Positions 1-7,466 of a stretch of 18,383 bases of DNA are shown here, piece by piece. Source of the stretch: Clostridiales bacterium (GTDB lineage Bacteria > Bacillota > Clostridia > Oscillospirales > Oscillospiraceae); the NCBI GenBank assembly GCA_019418025.1, contig DYCR01000003.1, positions 113,860 to 132,242 on the forward strand. The letters run 5' to 3'. The first letter of the stretch is position 1, and the number at the start of each line of letters is the position of its first letter. Made by a program: the position numbers and the translations under genes. Under the pieces are notes generated by a model. The model saw nothing but the letters and a program-made list of their open reading frames with translations. It did not search any database and was not told the DNA's origin.

Positions 1-2
1 GC

Positions 3-575
3 AGCGACACAATGCCCGCCGGAAATATCACCCTGTACGCCAAGTGGGAGCGGACCCCCGTGCCGTTCCAAGATGTGCGCGAATCCGACTATTTCTACGA
101 GGCGGTTCAGTGGGCCGTGGCCCGAGGCATCACCGCCGGAGCCTCCCCCACCCAGTTCGACCCCCACGGGCGCTCCACCCGGGCCCAGTCGGTGACCATG
201 CTGTGGCGCCGCTTCAACAGCCCCGAGGTCGGCGCAGGCCACGGCTTTGACGACGTCAGCGGCGGCGACTACTACGAAAAATCTGTCCGTTGGGCAAAGT
301 CTCTGGGCATCGTCAGCGGCGTTGCCCCGGGGGAGTTTGGCCCCCACGGAGTGACCACCAGAGGCCAGATCGTGACCATGCTGTGGCGTGCGGCAGGCTC
401 CCCCATTGTGGAGGACGACACCGTATTCACAGATGTCAGAGCCGATGACTACTTTGCTCAGGCAGTGAAGTGGGCAAAGGCCAAGGGCATCACCGCCGGA
501 ATCGGCGGCGGCAAGTTCGGCCCCCACGAGCCCTGCACCCGGGCGCAGATGGTCAGCTTCCTGTACAAGTTCTGA
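3..575 (+). CDS. C-terminal part of an SLH-domain surface protein (5' end outside window)
   Basis: Partial gene: the frame is open from the left edge, so the ATG at 12 is probably internal. The first residues (around MPAGNITLYAKWE) match the end of an InlB-B/Flg_new-type beta repeat, common in extracellular clostridial proteins. Three S-layer-homology (SLH) domains follow, at about residues 19-71, 79-131 and 139-187 counted from that ATG. Each has the F-x-DV start, an aromatic helix (AVQWA, SVRWA, AVKWA), a G-I-x-x-G turn and a TRAQ/TRGQ motif. SLH triplets bind secondary cell-wall polymers and hold proteins on the Gram-positive surface. The protein ends directly after the third SLH, which is the usual place for the anchor. 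The function of the missing N-terminal part cannot be told. A strong terminator follows. Confidence 0.93.
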   Translation, partial: SDTMPAGNITLYAKWERTPVPFQDVRESDYFYEAVQWAVARGITAGASPTQFDPHGRSTRAQSVTMLWRRFNSPEVGAGHGFDDVSGGDYYEKSVRWAKSLGIVSGVAPGEFGPHGVTTRGQIVTMLWRAAGSPIVEDDTVFTDVRADDYFAQAVKWAKAKGITAGIGGGKFGPHEPCTRAQMVSFLYKF

Positions 576-586
576 TATGACAACAC

Positions 587-622
587 CCCCCTGCACGGAA
601 GTTCCATGCAGGGGGTAATTTT
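587..622 (+). terminator. Rho-independent terminator of the SLH gene
   Basis: CCCCTGCA pairs with TGCAGGGG, with an inner GGAA/TTCC extension, and is followed by a T-rich run. It starts about 12 bases after the SLH stop codon. Confidence 0.85.
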
Positions 623-664
623 TTAGCGATTCGGCGGTGTCCCCCTCGGGTCGAGGGATAGGCA

Positions 665-694
665 AAGGGGGCGAGATTTTCATCTCGCCCCCTT
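665..694 (-). terminator. Hairpin at the 3' end of the surface operon
   Basis: A perfect 13-bp stem (AAGGGGGCGAGAT with its complement) closes a 4-base loop between two convergent genes, 38 bases after the stop of the minus-strand 189-aa gene. The U-tract on the minus strand is short, so termination there is inferred. The hairpin may also block read-through from the left. Confidence 0.6.
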
Positions 695-731
695 GGATCG
701 CTGTTTCGTTTAAGCAGATATCAGGTGGGAA

Positions 732-1301
732 TTACTTGTTGTTAGGATTCAGCTCAGCAGCCTGCTGTGTAAAGCTGAAAGTCAAAGTATCGGTATAGTT
801 GCCTTTTTCTACACTACCCTTAGTCAGAGTGAAGGTACCATTCTGACTAGGTTCTGCGAGAGTCAGAGGCTTTTCTGCATCCTGAACTGTATTCTTGATT
901 TCAAAAGTCTTACCTCCCAACTGATACTTATACGTAGCAGCTTTGGATTCATCCTTTGCGTCATTCAACAACTTATACCCATTTTCAGACTTAACAGTGG
1001 CGTTTACTTCCAACTTCTGATAAATCACATTTAGTGCTTTTCCAGGAACAGTAGATACCAGTTCAACACCATGTGCCTTATCACCGCCAACAGTGGTCTG
1101 GGCATTAGACAGAGCAATACCTGAAGGAATCTTCACACCCCACTGTGCGCCGTCAGGGCCGGGAATGAAGTTCTCGGAAGAATAGAATACTGTTGTAGTG
1201 CCAGTAGCAGGAGTGGCAGCCATTGCGGGGACAGCGACAGCGCCCATGATTGCGACTGCGCTGGCAACGGATACGATCTTCTTAGTGAAATTCTTGTTCA
1301 T
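732..1301 (-). CDS. Small secreted surface protein, beta-rich, paralogous to the lectin protein C-terminus
   Basis: 189 aa. It has a clear Sec signal peptide: basic MNKNFTKK, a hydrophobic Ala/Val core, and cleavage near AMA at residue 28. The mature part has no TM segment, no sorting signal and no Cys, and looks all-beta. It carries IPSGIAL near residue 60 and ends with YTDTLTFSF. The last ~130 residues of the upstream lectin protein carry the same pair of landmarks (IPSGIRL and GTLTFYF) in the same order, so the two appear to share a domain. The start is supported by AAGGAG nine bases upstream. The gene is last in the operon, 80 bp after the lectin gene. By position it resembles the small secreted subunit of Csc/WxL complexes, but I see no true WxL motif. 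No family is recognised with certainty. Confidence 0.8.
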   Translation of the reverse strand: MNKNFTKKIVSVASAVAIMGAVAVPAMAATPATGTTTVFYSSENFIPGPDGAQWGVKIPSGIALSNAQTTVGGDKAHGVELVSTVPGKALNVIYQKLEVNATVKSENGYKLLNDAKDESKAATYKYQLGGKTFEIKNTVQDAEKPLTLAEPSQNGTFTLTKGSVEKGNYTDTLTFSFTQQAAELNPNNK

Positions 1302-1381
1302 TTTCTTTTTCTCCTTTTTTTGTGTGTTATAATGAAATTTTACGTTTTTATATTATAAGCCATGCTATGGCGTATAATTAA
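1302..1381 (-). other. Intercistronic gap with small hairpin and possible internal promoter
   Basis: An AT-rich 80-bp gap before the 189-aa gene. It holds a 5-bp hairpin (GCCAT-GCT-ATGGC, 1359-1371) and a TATAAT box on the minus strand at 1352-1357. The -35 position is poor, so an independent promoter is only a possibility. This is the one gap in an otherwise overlapping operon, so the last gene may be expressed at a different level. Confidence 0.35.
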
Positions 1382-4258
1382 TTATTTGGTGTTTAGCTTG
1401 AAGTAGAAGGTTAGCGTGCCATTCCAAGTATCTTCAACATTGGTCGTTTGAAGTGCCTGTCTGTCAGAATCCAAGTGGAAATTGACTTCTTTATTATGCT
1501 TTCCAAGACTTCCCGTGAGTGTTACCTTACTGGGATCGGTATCCGATTGATTAAGCTCTCGGACTGTCAAGTTAAACTTACTGTTGGAATTTTTTACACC
1601 TGTCATTGTCGTGGTCTTATCCACCATAACAGTATATGTTTTGGCGGTATCATAGCCTGAGAACTTGACATAGGCATTACCGACAAGCTTATCCTGCTCT
1701 TTGGTCAGCCGGATACCACTGGGGATGATGATATAACCCGGCTCGCCCTGAGAAATATCATTCTTGCCGTCATCATAACTCCAAGTGTTCTGAGTAACTT
1801 CAACCTTTGGCCATGTCTTAGCCTGAGGGTTACCATCTGTCTGAACTGTAACAGGGTGGGTACCAATCTGCTTATCAAGAACGTTATTGTTGACCCACTT
1901 ATTATCTGGGTCAGCCAGATTTACGCTAGCCGAAATCTTTTTGACAGTCTCGTTTGCAGTTTCAGACACTTCAAAGGCTTTTACGTCCAAATCCTTCAAC
2001 AGATTATTTGCAAAATCTGTGGGTTTTACTGTATTTAAGACTGTTTCCTTCACAGGTTTGGTGGGATTGTTAGCGATAATTACCCTATTTCCACTTGTTC
2101 CAAAATTATCAGACACAGCAACCACTACAACTACACTATTCGTCAAACGCGCATCGCCATTATTACTGGTAATGGTAACCTTCAAGGAATATGTTTTGTT
2201 TTTCTCGATTTGTGCAGGGAATTGCCGTCCAACTTTCTGATCATCAACAAAATAATCATAGCTAACAGTCATATCTTGGACTCTATTATTATGTCTGTTA
2301 ATAGTCTCCTCTGAATAGTTACCACCAGAGGATTTGACTTTAATATTCCGCCAGAGAAAATCCTCATTGACTTTTGACGGATCATTCATGTGAGTAATGT
2401 AGTAACCCTGTTGACCTTGTGCTGTGATTTTATTTTTTGTTCTGACAGGGATATTGCCATCGAAGAAGAATCGGGACATACCGGAGTGACCAACCCAATA
2501 TTTATAATCAATTCGACTGTTATCACCATAGGCTAATCCATCTGACGGAACAGTCGCAGGATATCTGAATTTAGATATCTGCTTATAATTATTGAAATAA
2601 ATTGTGAATGGGAAATTATACCAAGATGTCCACTGATTGTTCGTATTATAATACTCTGACCTTTCAACCCCCAACTCCTGACCATTCCAAGCTGCTGCCA
2701 GCTTTTCCTTATACATGGTATCTTCAATTCTGTATGTACTGCTCCAGTTGTTGGCAAATATGTGTTCAATCATGAACCTTTCACCGGGCATCACATAGCC
2801 CCATTTTTTTCCCGGGTTTCCATCAGTATAATAGTCAAATTGGATATTAGGATCGACATCCGTATATTGAATCTTCTCCAACTCCAGCTGTACCGACTCA
2901 CTGGATGCCTGCATGTTGACAACACCAGAGAATGTAATGTATGCCGGACCTGTAATTGCCTGTCCCTGATCATCATGATCTGTATTGTCATACATTTTTT
3001 TCATATTAACCAGCTGACTCTTATCAGCTGCCACCTGATAGTTACCATATTGAAGCGTTAAAGCACTTTTCTCTTGTCTAGGGTCCCACACTACTATAAA
3101 ATCTACAAGCTGATTTGTGTGCGGATTTCTTCCACCAATATTTTTATAACTTCTTAGACCTCTTGTATTTCCATTATACGCAAAGCCGTTATTCTGCGTC
3201 TCAACAATTGCAATGTGATTTTGATTTCCATTTGGCTCCGCATACGCTTTTACTGCATCCTTATTGTACCAAGTATCAATTTCTAATACTGTTCCCCAAC
3301 TGACTCCATTGGCCTTTGCAACCGGGTTTCCGTCGTGTTTATAAAAACCCAGTGAACCGCCCATATTCTTTGCATTAAAGCTTTTATCATTATGAAAAGC
3401 AACTGCAAAGCCGTCAGAATCATTGACCACCTTCACTTTTCCTTTAATGATAAAAGGTCTCCTAAGGCTGACTCTGTATCTACTTGTCAAGGTAACCAGC
3501 TGTTTAGGGGCATTACCATATTTCTTCGTACCAAATGCAAGATTCGTCTGTCCCAGAGCATACGCAGGGTTTGGCATATTGTTAATATCTTCGTATACAA
3601 CACCATTACCACTATTCGTCGCTCTACCCGTAAGTTTATACTGTCCTCTAAGGTCAATACTAACATTGGAGTAATTCAGTCTATACTGTGCAGGGTCGAA
3701 AGGCTCTGCGTTAGGTGTAGCAGGGGCCACATCGACCGTAAAATCTTCATCGATATTCGGCACTTCGGGCAGCTGATCCAGAGGTGCGTCTACCTCATCA
3801 TCCTGAGGCTCGCTGCTCTGGGGCTGATCCTCCGGCAGCTGTGTCTCGGGGGCCTCGGTCACCTCGGGAGCCTCGGTGGCTTCGGGTGCCTCGGTAGCCT
3901 CAGGGGCCTCGGTGGCCTCGGGCTTGGTCTCCGTGGGCTGCGTAGGCTGACTCTCTGTGGGGGCCACAGTCTCAGCAGGCACACTGGGCTGTGTATCCTC
4001 AGGTTTGACCTCCTCCGGCTTCAGCTCGGGAGTAACGGGCTGATCCACATCGGGGGTCTGGGGCTGCTCGGCATCCTCACTGGGCAGTGCCGGCTCCAGC
4101 TTCTCCGCCTCCACGACCACGCCGCCGTCCACGTTCTCTTCCGCACGGACAAGGCTCACGCCGCCGCTCAACATGGTAAAGGACAAGGCCATCGCGAGAA
4201 TAAACGCGATTTTTCTTCTCATGCGCTTGGAGAAGTTAAACATATCTTTCATTTCCAC
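1382..4258 (-). CDS. Large secreted surface protein with PET-rich linker and L-type lectin-like domain
   Basis: About 958 aa. After a long basic N-terminus (SKRMRRK) comes a signal peptide with likely cleavage near VRA-EE. Residues ~42-190 form a Pro/Glu/Thr linker with EATEAP repeats, suited to crossing the cell wall. Residues ~190-460 look like a bacterial L-type lectin fold: DGFAVAFHND, LGFY, then LEIDTWYN followed by HIAIVE, and DFIVVWDP. Further beta domains follow, and the last ~130 residues resemble the mature 189-aa neighbour. There is no TM or sorting signal at the C-terminus, so retention at the surface probably needs partner proteins. Start: AAGGAGG at 4270-4276 favours the GTG at 4258. 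The frame is also open from a GTG at 4282 that overlaps the previous stop, and an ATG lies at 4252. Likely role: carbohydrate or glycan adhesion (inferred). Confidence 0.85.
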   Translation of the reverse strand: MEMKDMFNFSKRMRRKIAFILAMALSFTMLSGGVSLVRAEENVDGGVVVEAEKLEPALPSEDAEQPQTPDVDQPVTPELKPEEVKPEDTQPSVPAETVAPTESQPTQPTETKPEATEAPEATEAPEATEAPEVTEAPETQLPEDQPQSSEPQDDEVDAPLDQLPEVPNIDEDFTVDVAPATPNAEPFDPAQYRLNYSNVSIDLRGQYKLTGRATNSGNGVVYEDINNMPNPAYALGQTNLAFGTKKYGNAPKQLVTLTSRYRVSLRRPFIIKGKVKVVNDSDGFAVAFHNDKSFNAKNMGGSLGFYKHDGNPVAKANGVSWGTVLEIDTWYNKDAVKAYAEPNGNQNHIAIVETQNNGFAYNGNTRGLRSYKNIGGRNPHTNQLVDFIVVWDPRQEKSALTLQYGNYQVAADKSQLVNMKKMYDNTDHDDQGQAITGPAYITFSGVVNMQASSESVQLELEKIQYTDVDPNIQFDYYTDGNPGKKWGYVMPGERFMIEHIFANNWSSTYRIEDTMYKEKLAAAWNGQELGVERSEYYNTNNQWTSWYNFPFTIYFNNYKQISKFRYPATVPSDGLAYGDNSRIDYKYWVGHSGMSRFFFDGNIPVRTKNKITAQGQQGYYITHMNDPSKVNEDFLWRNIKVKSSGGNYSEETINRHNNRVQDMTVSYDYFVDDQKVGRQFPAQIEKNKTYSLKVTITSNNGDARLTNSVVVVVAVSDNFGTSGNRVIIANNPTKPVKETVLNTVKPTDFANNLLKDLDVKAFEVSETANETVKKISASVNLADPDNKWVNNNVLDKQIGTHPVTVQTDGNPQAKTWPKVEVTQNTWSYDDGKNDISQGEPGYIIIPSGIRLTKEQDKLVGNAYVKFSGYDTAKTYTVMVDKTTTMTGVKNSNSKFNLTVRELNQSDTDPSKVTLTGSLGKHNKEVNFHLDSDRQALQTTNVEDTWNGTLTFYFKLNTK
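3852..3922 (-). repeat. 18-bp tandem repeats coding for EATEAP units
   Basis: About four imperfect 18-base units, seen on the + strand as gcctcggtggc(c/t)tcggg variants, code for repeated (E)ATEAP in the wall-spanning linker of the lectin-like protein. Third-position differences between units show they are not freshly duplicated. Confidence 0.8.
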
Positions 4259-4278
4259 TATTCTCTTAGCCTCCTTTA

Positions 4279-5100
4279 TCACTCAATTACAACAAGCTTG
4301 ATCTCCATTTCGGAGCCATTATAGTTAATCGTCGGGTCCTCTAAATCATGGGACTTGAACTGGATCACCGCAGGGTACTCGCCCGCCTCATAGGCGCGAT
4401 TCAGCTCAAAGGTCTCGATCCCCTTTCCCGGGGGAACCAGTTTGCTCTCGTACAGGACCTCGCCGGTGGTCTTGTCCACCACGTTGAACTGGAAGAAGCA
4501 GGGGTTATCCTCAGGGTTGAACAGCATGCTGTTGACCGTCTTGCTGCCGGCCTTGAGGGTCAGGGTGCTGAAGCCCGGGATCAGGATCTGGGTCTGGTCC
4601 ATATCCGCCGGCCGTTTCAGCTCGCCTTCGTAATCGGTGATACTGGAGTCGATCTCGTATTTGCCGCCGGGCAAAGGCTCCGGCTGATTCTGCTTCATAT
4701 AGAACATGCCCGCAAGCAGTGCGCCGATCAGCGCAGTCACGAACACGATGGGCAAAATGATCGCCTTGCGGCTCTTCTGGTAAAAGCCGATGTAGTTGTC
4801 ACCGCCGCAGGGGATGAACCCCACGCATTTATTGGACTTGGTGGAATGCACGCCCACCGGATTCACCGGAAGCTGAAGGTCATCCCCCACCGTGATGGTC
4901 TTGATCTGTTTCTTTGCGATATCTCCGCCCAGCAGCACCTCGCCCACGATGGTGTATTCACCGCCCGGGTGCTTCTCCAGAAGCTGATCCAAGGAGATAT
5001 AGGTGCCGGCGATCTCATCGCCGTTGTCGGAGAAGTACCACTCCTGACGGGACTTGTCCCCGATGTAATATCTGCGATCTTTTGCAGCCACTTCTCTCAC
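4279..5100 (-). CDS. Single-TM membrane protein of the surface operon, function unknown
   Basis: 273 aa. Residues ~1-110 precede one strong TM segment at about 113-135 (ILPIVFVTALIGALLAGMFY). The TM is preceded by basic KSRK, so the N-terminal part is predicted cytoplasmic and the last ~135 residues extracellular. The outer part looks like one beta-sandwich: LTLKAGSK, MLFNPEDNPC, then TGEVLYESKLVPPG and AGEYPAVIQFK. The N-terminal part has CVGFIPCGG but no complete metal motif. The start overlaps the stop of the upstream gene by 4 bases and its own stop overlaps the next frame, so translation is probably coupled. In Csc/WxL clusters the equivalent slot is filled by a membrane-anchored protein that holds the secreted subunits. 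That role is inferred here; I do not recognise the family. Confidence 0.8.
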   Translation of the reverse strand: MREVAAKDRRYYIGDKSRQEWYFSDNGDEIAGTYISLDQLLEKHPGGEYTIVGEVLLGGDIAKKQIKTITVGDDLQLPVNPVGVHSTKSNKCVGFIPCGGDNYIGFYQKSRKAIILPIVFVTALIGALLAGMFYMKQNQPEPLPGGKYEIDSSITDYEGELKRPADMDQTQILIPGFSTLTLKAGSKTVNSMLFNPEDNPCFFQFNVVDKTTGEVLYESKLVPPGKGIETFELNRAYEAGEYPAVIQFKSHDLEDPTINYNGSEMEIKLVVIE

Positions 5101-5633
5101 GCCCCCGTCTTTTCCGTCTTTTTCGTTTTAAACAGCAGCAACAGCAGCGCAAGCGCCGCTCCGCCGCCCAGTGCAGCATAAAGCATCACGTTGGCATCGT
5201 CACCCGTTGCAGGTCCGCCGCCGGGGTTTTTGTCGGTGCTGATGTTGCTGAACACCACCTTGACCGTCTGGTCCTTTTCCGCACCCTGAACCACCAGCTT
5301 GCTGTCGCTGACCTCAGAGGTGACATCCTCACCATTGACGTGGACCGTCAGAAGCTTGTTGCCCTGATCTGCCACCAGATCAAAGGTCATCTCCTCATCC
5401 ATCTTCAGCATGAAACGCTCGGTGCCGGAGGTGACGGTGGTATCGCCGTGCTTGACAGCGCCCCGACCCTCTACCGTGACGTCCACGGGGAAGGAGGCGG
5501 ACTCCTCGATCTCGTAGATCACCGGCACGTTGCCGGAGAAATCTGCGTGAACGTTCGTAAAAGCGCCGCTTGCTGCGATGACGGCCACAGCTGTAATGGC
5601 AGATGCCCATTTAAGTGCCTTTTGAATGAACAT
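5097..5633 (-). CDS. Small cell-wall-anchored protein with a PATGD-type sorting signal
   Basis: 178 aa; first gene of the surface operon. A Sec signal peptide runs to about residue 30 (cleavage near VHA-D). A compact beta-rich domain of ~90 residues follows. The C-terminus has a Gly-rich spacer, GPATGDD, a hydrophobic stretch (~20 residues) and a basic tail KTKKTEK. This is the order of a sortase signal, with PATGD in place of LPxTG; such variants are common in Clostridia. If no sortase cuts it, it would remain as a C-terminal membrane anchor. The start at 5633 is chosen because AAAGGAG sits eight bases upstream; an in-frame ATG at 5693 lacks a good ribosome binding site. It matches the slot of the small LPxTG protein (CscD type) in Csc clusters. 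No sortase gene is in the window. Confidence 0.82.
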   Translation of the reverse strand: MFIQKALKWASAITAVAVIAASGAFTNVHADFSGNVPVIYEIEESASFPVDVTVEGRGAVKHGDTTVTSGTERFMLKMDEEMTFDLVADQGNKLLTVHVNGEDVTSEVSDSKLVVQGAEKDQTVKVVFSNISTDKNPGGGPATGDDANVMLYAALGGGAALALLLLLFKTKKTEKTGA

Positions 5634-5731
5634 GTGCAATACTCCTTTACTTTGTTTATCTGTATTCGGCAAGCACAAACGCTTAAATAACATGTGTCAT
5701 TAAGGCGTGTTAATGTGTCCCTTTCCTGGCT

Positions 5732-5760
5732 AGGATAGCATTCGCAATTCTGTCTGTCAA
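5732..5760 (-). promoter_or_regulatory. Sigma-A promoter of the four-gene surface operon
   Basis: On the minus strand: TTGACA (perfect -35, 5755-5760), a 17-base spacer, then TATCCT (-10, 5732-5737). The predicted start near 5725 gives a leader of ~90 bases. An imperfect palindrome TTAAG-TT-CTTAA at 5781-5792 lies just upstream of the -35 and could be a regulator site (speculative). Confidence 0.82.
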
Positions 5761-5997
5761 CCAATTTTTCATATAATTTCTTAAGTTCTTAATAATTTTA
5801 CATAAATCACAGATTCCGTGGCTCTTTTTTAGACACTTTGATGAATATTAGGGTATTTCGTCGGCGCATGTGAATAATTCTGCGTTTTTATATTTATATT
5901 CTATTAATTTTTCCTTTAATAAGTTTTTAATATCATTATATTTGCGTTATATTTTATAACTTTTCGGATAAGATTTTTTTGCGTAAATAAAAATTTA

Positions 5998-6026
5998 TAG
6001 ACATTTTAGCAGATATAAAGTATAAT
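5998..6026 (+). promoter_or_regulatory. Sigma-A promoter of the Rrf2-type regulator
   Basis: TAGACA (5998-6003), a 17-base spacer, then a perfect TATAAT (6021-6026). The predicted start near 6033 gives a leader of about 70 bases. Confidence 0.8.
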
Positions 6027-6101
6027 TTTACAGTGAAATCATATGGTTTCTATCACTCGTTTGTACCCACACCGAAGCCGGTACTGACTCAGGAGGAAAA
6101 A

Positions 6102-6503
6102 ATGCAGTTAAACATCACCACAGATTATGCTGTGCGTATCGTCGTGTACACGTCAAGGGTTCGTAAGCTGGTCACATCAAAGGAGCTTTCCGATGCACTG
6201 GCCATCCCCCAGAGCCTCGTCTACAAAATTTGCAGAAAGTTAAGCACTCACGGCATTATCAAAAGCACTGCCGGTGTTCAGGGCGGCTTCACGCTGGAGC
6301 GCGATCCGGAGGACATCACTTTATTCGAGGTGTTTGAACTGTTTGAGCCGAAGATCAAGCTGAACCGTTGTCTTGAAGAGGATAGCTTCTGCAACCGCTC
6401 TGCCACCCACGGCTGTCCTATCCGCAAGGTTTACAGCCGTTTGCAGAACAAATTCGAGGCCGAGCTGAAGAGCATCACCATGAAAGACTTCCTTGACCAA
6501 TAA
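6102..6503 (+). CDS. Rrf2-family transcriptional regulator with three-Cys cluster site
   Basis: 133 aa, the usual Rrf2 length. It opens with the family's typical MQLNITTDYAVRIVVY. The winged helix follows: TSKELSDALAIPQSLVYKIC (recognition region, ~25-44), then GIIKSTAGVQGGF (wing, ~51-63). Three Cys at 90, 97 and 105 (C-x6-C-x7-C) lie where IscR, NsrR and RirA bind an Fe-S cluster, so this one may sense iron, NO or redox state. Spacing differs between these proteins, so the signal cannot be named. Start 6102 is chosen because AGGAGG lies five bases upstream and the canonical N-terminus begins there; the in-frame ATG at 6033 would add a non-family extension. The gene is alone on its strand, divergent from the surface operon, which is a possible target (inferred). 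Confidence 0.92.
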   Translation: MQLNITTDYAVRIVVYTSRVRKLVTSKELSDALAIPQSLVYKICRKLSTHGIIKSTAGVQGGFTLERDPEDITLFEVFELFEPKIKLNRCLEEDSFCNRSATHGCPIRKVYSRLQNKFEAELKSITMKDFLDQ

Positions 6504-6514
6504 CACACAGCAGC

Positions 6515-6552
6515 AAAAAAAGGCAAGCCCCCGTGGGGGCTTGCCTTTTTTT
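6515..6552. terminator. Bidirectional terminator between the Rrf2 gene and the ECF operon
   Basis: A long symmetric hairpin: A7-GGCAAGCCCC pairs with GGGGCTTGCC-T7. There is a run of Ts at the 3' side on both strands, so it can end both convergent transcripts. Confidence 0.92.
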
Positions 6553-6569
6553 GCCGTTAAAGCGGCAGA

Positions 6570-7466
6570 CTATTTGACACAGTGAAACTGGTCCTTCCGG
6601 GCCTGACGGAAGCGAAGCTCCGTCCAAAGCTCCAGCATCAGCGGCAGGAGGCACAGCACCGCATATCCCAGATAGAACACATAAGACATGGGGGTGACGG
6701 GGCTGAAGATGATCCTCGGGTCATAGACGATATTGGTCTGGTGCAGCAGCACCCCCATCAGCGTCACCGTCATCGCCGCAAACAATAAGATGACGTAGGC
6801 ACGGTCCCGATTGTCGAACCGATAGATGGAGAAGGCTCTGCGCCCCCGCAGGCTGCTGCCTCGGCTGCGCATGGAGTCTGACACTGTGGTGAACGAATCG
6901 ATGGTCCACGTGACCAGAACAGAGAAAATGCAGATGCAGTGGTGCAGCCGCCGCAGCGGCCCTCCCTGATTGGCTCCCCTGCCGATGGCCTGCTGGGCCC
7001 GATTGATCTTCCGGGCCTCTGCCTTGATCCGTGGGACCATCCGAAGCAGGATCGCAAAGAACAGCGACAGCGTGGGGCTGACACGGCCGAACAGGTACAC
7101 CGCCTTGTCGGTGGAAAACACCGAATACACACAGGAAAACCAGATCACGATCCCCCCGAGGACGAAGCCAAGCACGAGGCCGTAGACCATAGACTCCAGA
7201 GTCAGCTGATTCCCCACGAAATTCTCGGCAAGGTTGGTCAAACCGAAGTGGTGGTAGCTGCTGTAATACAGGGCAAACAGCACGATGCACGGCAGCAGGC
7301 ACAGGTCAAAGATCAGCGCCCTTCTGCCATTGCGCTTGACGCTGTAAGCAAAGGCGCACAAAAAGGAGATGGCAACATAGACCGGATGCTGAAAAGCAGC
7401 GGTGCCGGCAATGACCGCCGTGAAAAAGATCAGGTTCACCGCCGGATGGCAGGCTTCAAATCCCAT
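6570..7466 (-). CDS. ecfT: ECF transporter T component (transmembrane coupling protein)
   Basis: 298 aa integral membrane protein with several hydrophobic segments and a conserved cytoplasmic region. Residues ~141-164 (RMVPRIKAEARKINRAQQAIG) are the basic coupling-helix region. DSMRSRG at 197-203 corresponds to the Arg motif (x-R-x-R-G) with which EcfT proteins contact their ATPases; GRG at 162-164 may be the first such motif. EcfT transmits ATP-driven movement to the substrate-binding S component. The gene overlaps the end of the S-component gene by 11 bases and is last in the B12-riboswitch operon, just ahead of a strong terminator. Family assignment is firm; the substrate is inferred from the riboswitch and neighbours. 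Confidence 0.88.
   Translation of the reverse strand: MGFEACHPAVNLIFFTAVIAGTAAFQHPVYVAISFLCAFAYSVKRNGRRALIFDLCLLPCIVLFALYYSSYHHFGLTNLAENFVGNQLTLESMVYGLVLGFVLGGIVIWFSCVYSVFSTDKAVYLFGRVSPTLSLFFAILLRMVPRIKAEARKINRAQQAIGRGANQGGPLRRLHHCICIFSVLVTWTIDSFTTVSDSMRSRGSSLRGRRAFSIYRFDNRDRAYVILLFAAMTVTLMGVLLHQTNIVYDPRIIFSPVTPMSYVFYLGYAVLCLLPLMLELWTELRFRQARKDQFHCVK

Larger units (their letters stand above)
5634..6101. other. AT-rich divergent intergenic region
   Basis: A 468-bp gap between the surface operon and the Rrf2 regulator. It holds one promoter facing each way (5732-5760 minus; 5998-6026 plus). The middle, about 5800-5990, is very AT-rich and has no credible reading frame. It could hold UP elements or regulator sites, but no clear operator could be assigned by eye. 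Confidence 0.6.

Noticed and set aside
3847..3925. Short regular repeats that might suggest a CRISPR array
   Set aside because: The repeats are contiguous, 18 bases long, in frame and without spacers. They code for a surface-protein linker.
3392..4324. 310-codon + strand frame opposite the lectin gene
   Set aside because: Its Leu/Gly/Arg-rich repeats are the reverse reading of the PET linker repeats. No ribosome binding site was seen.
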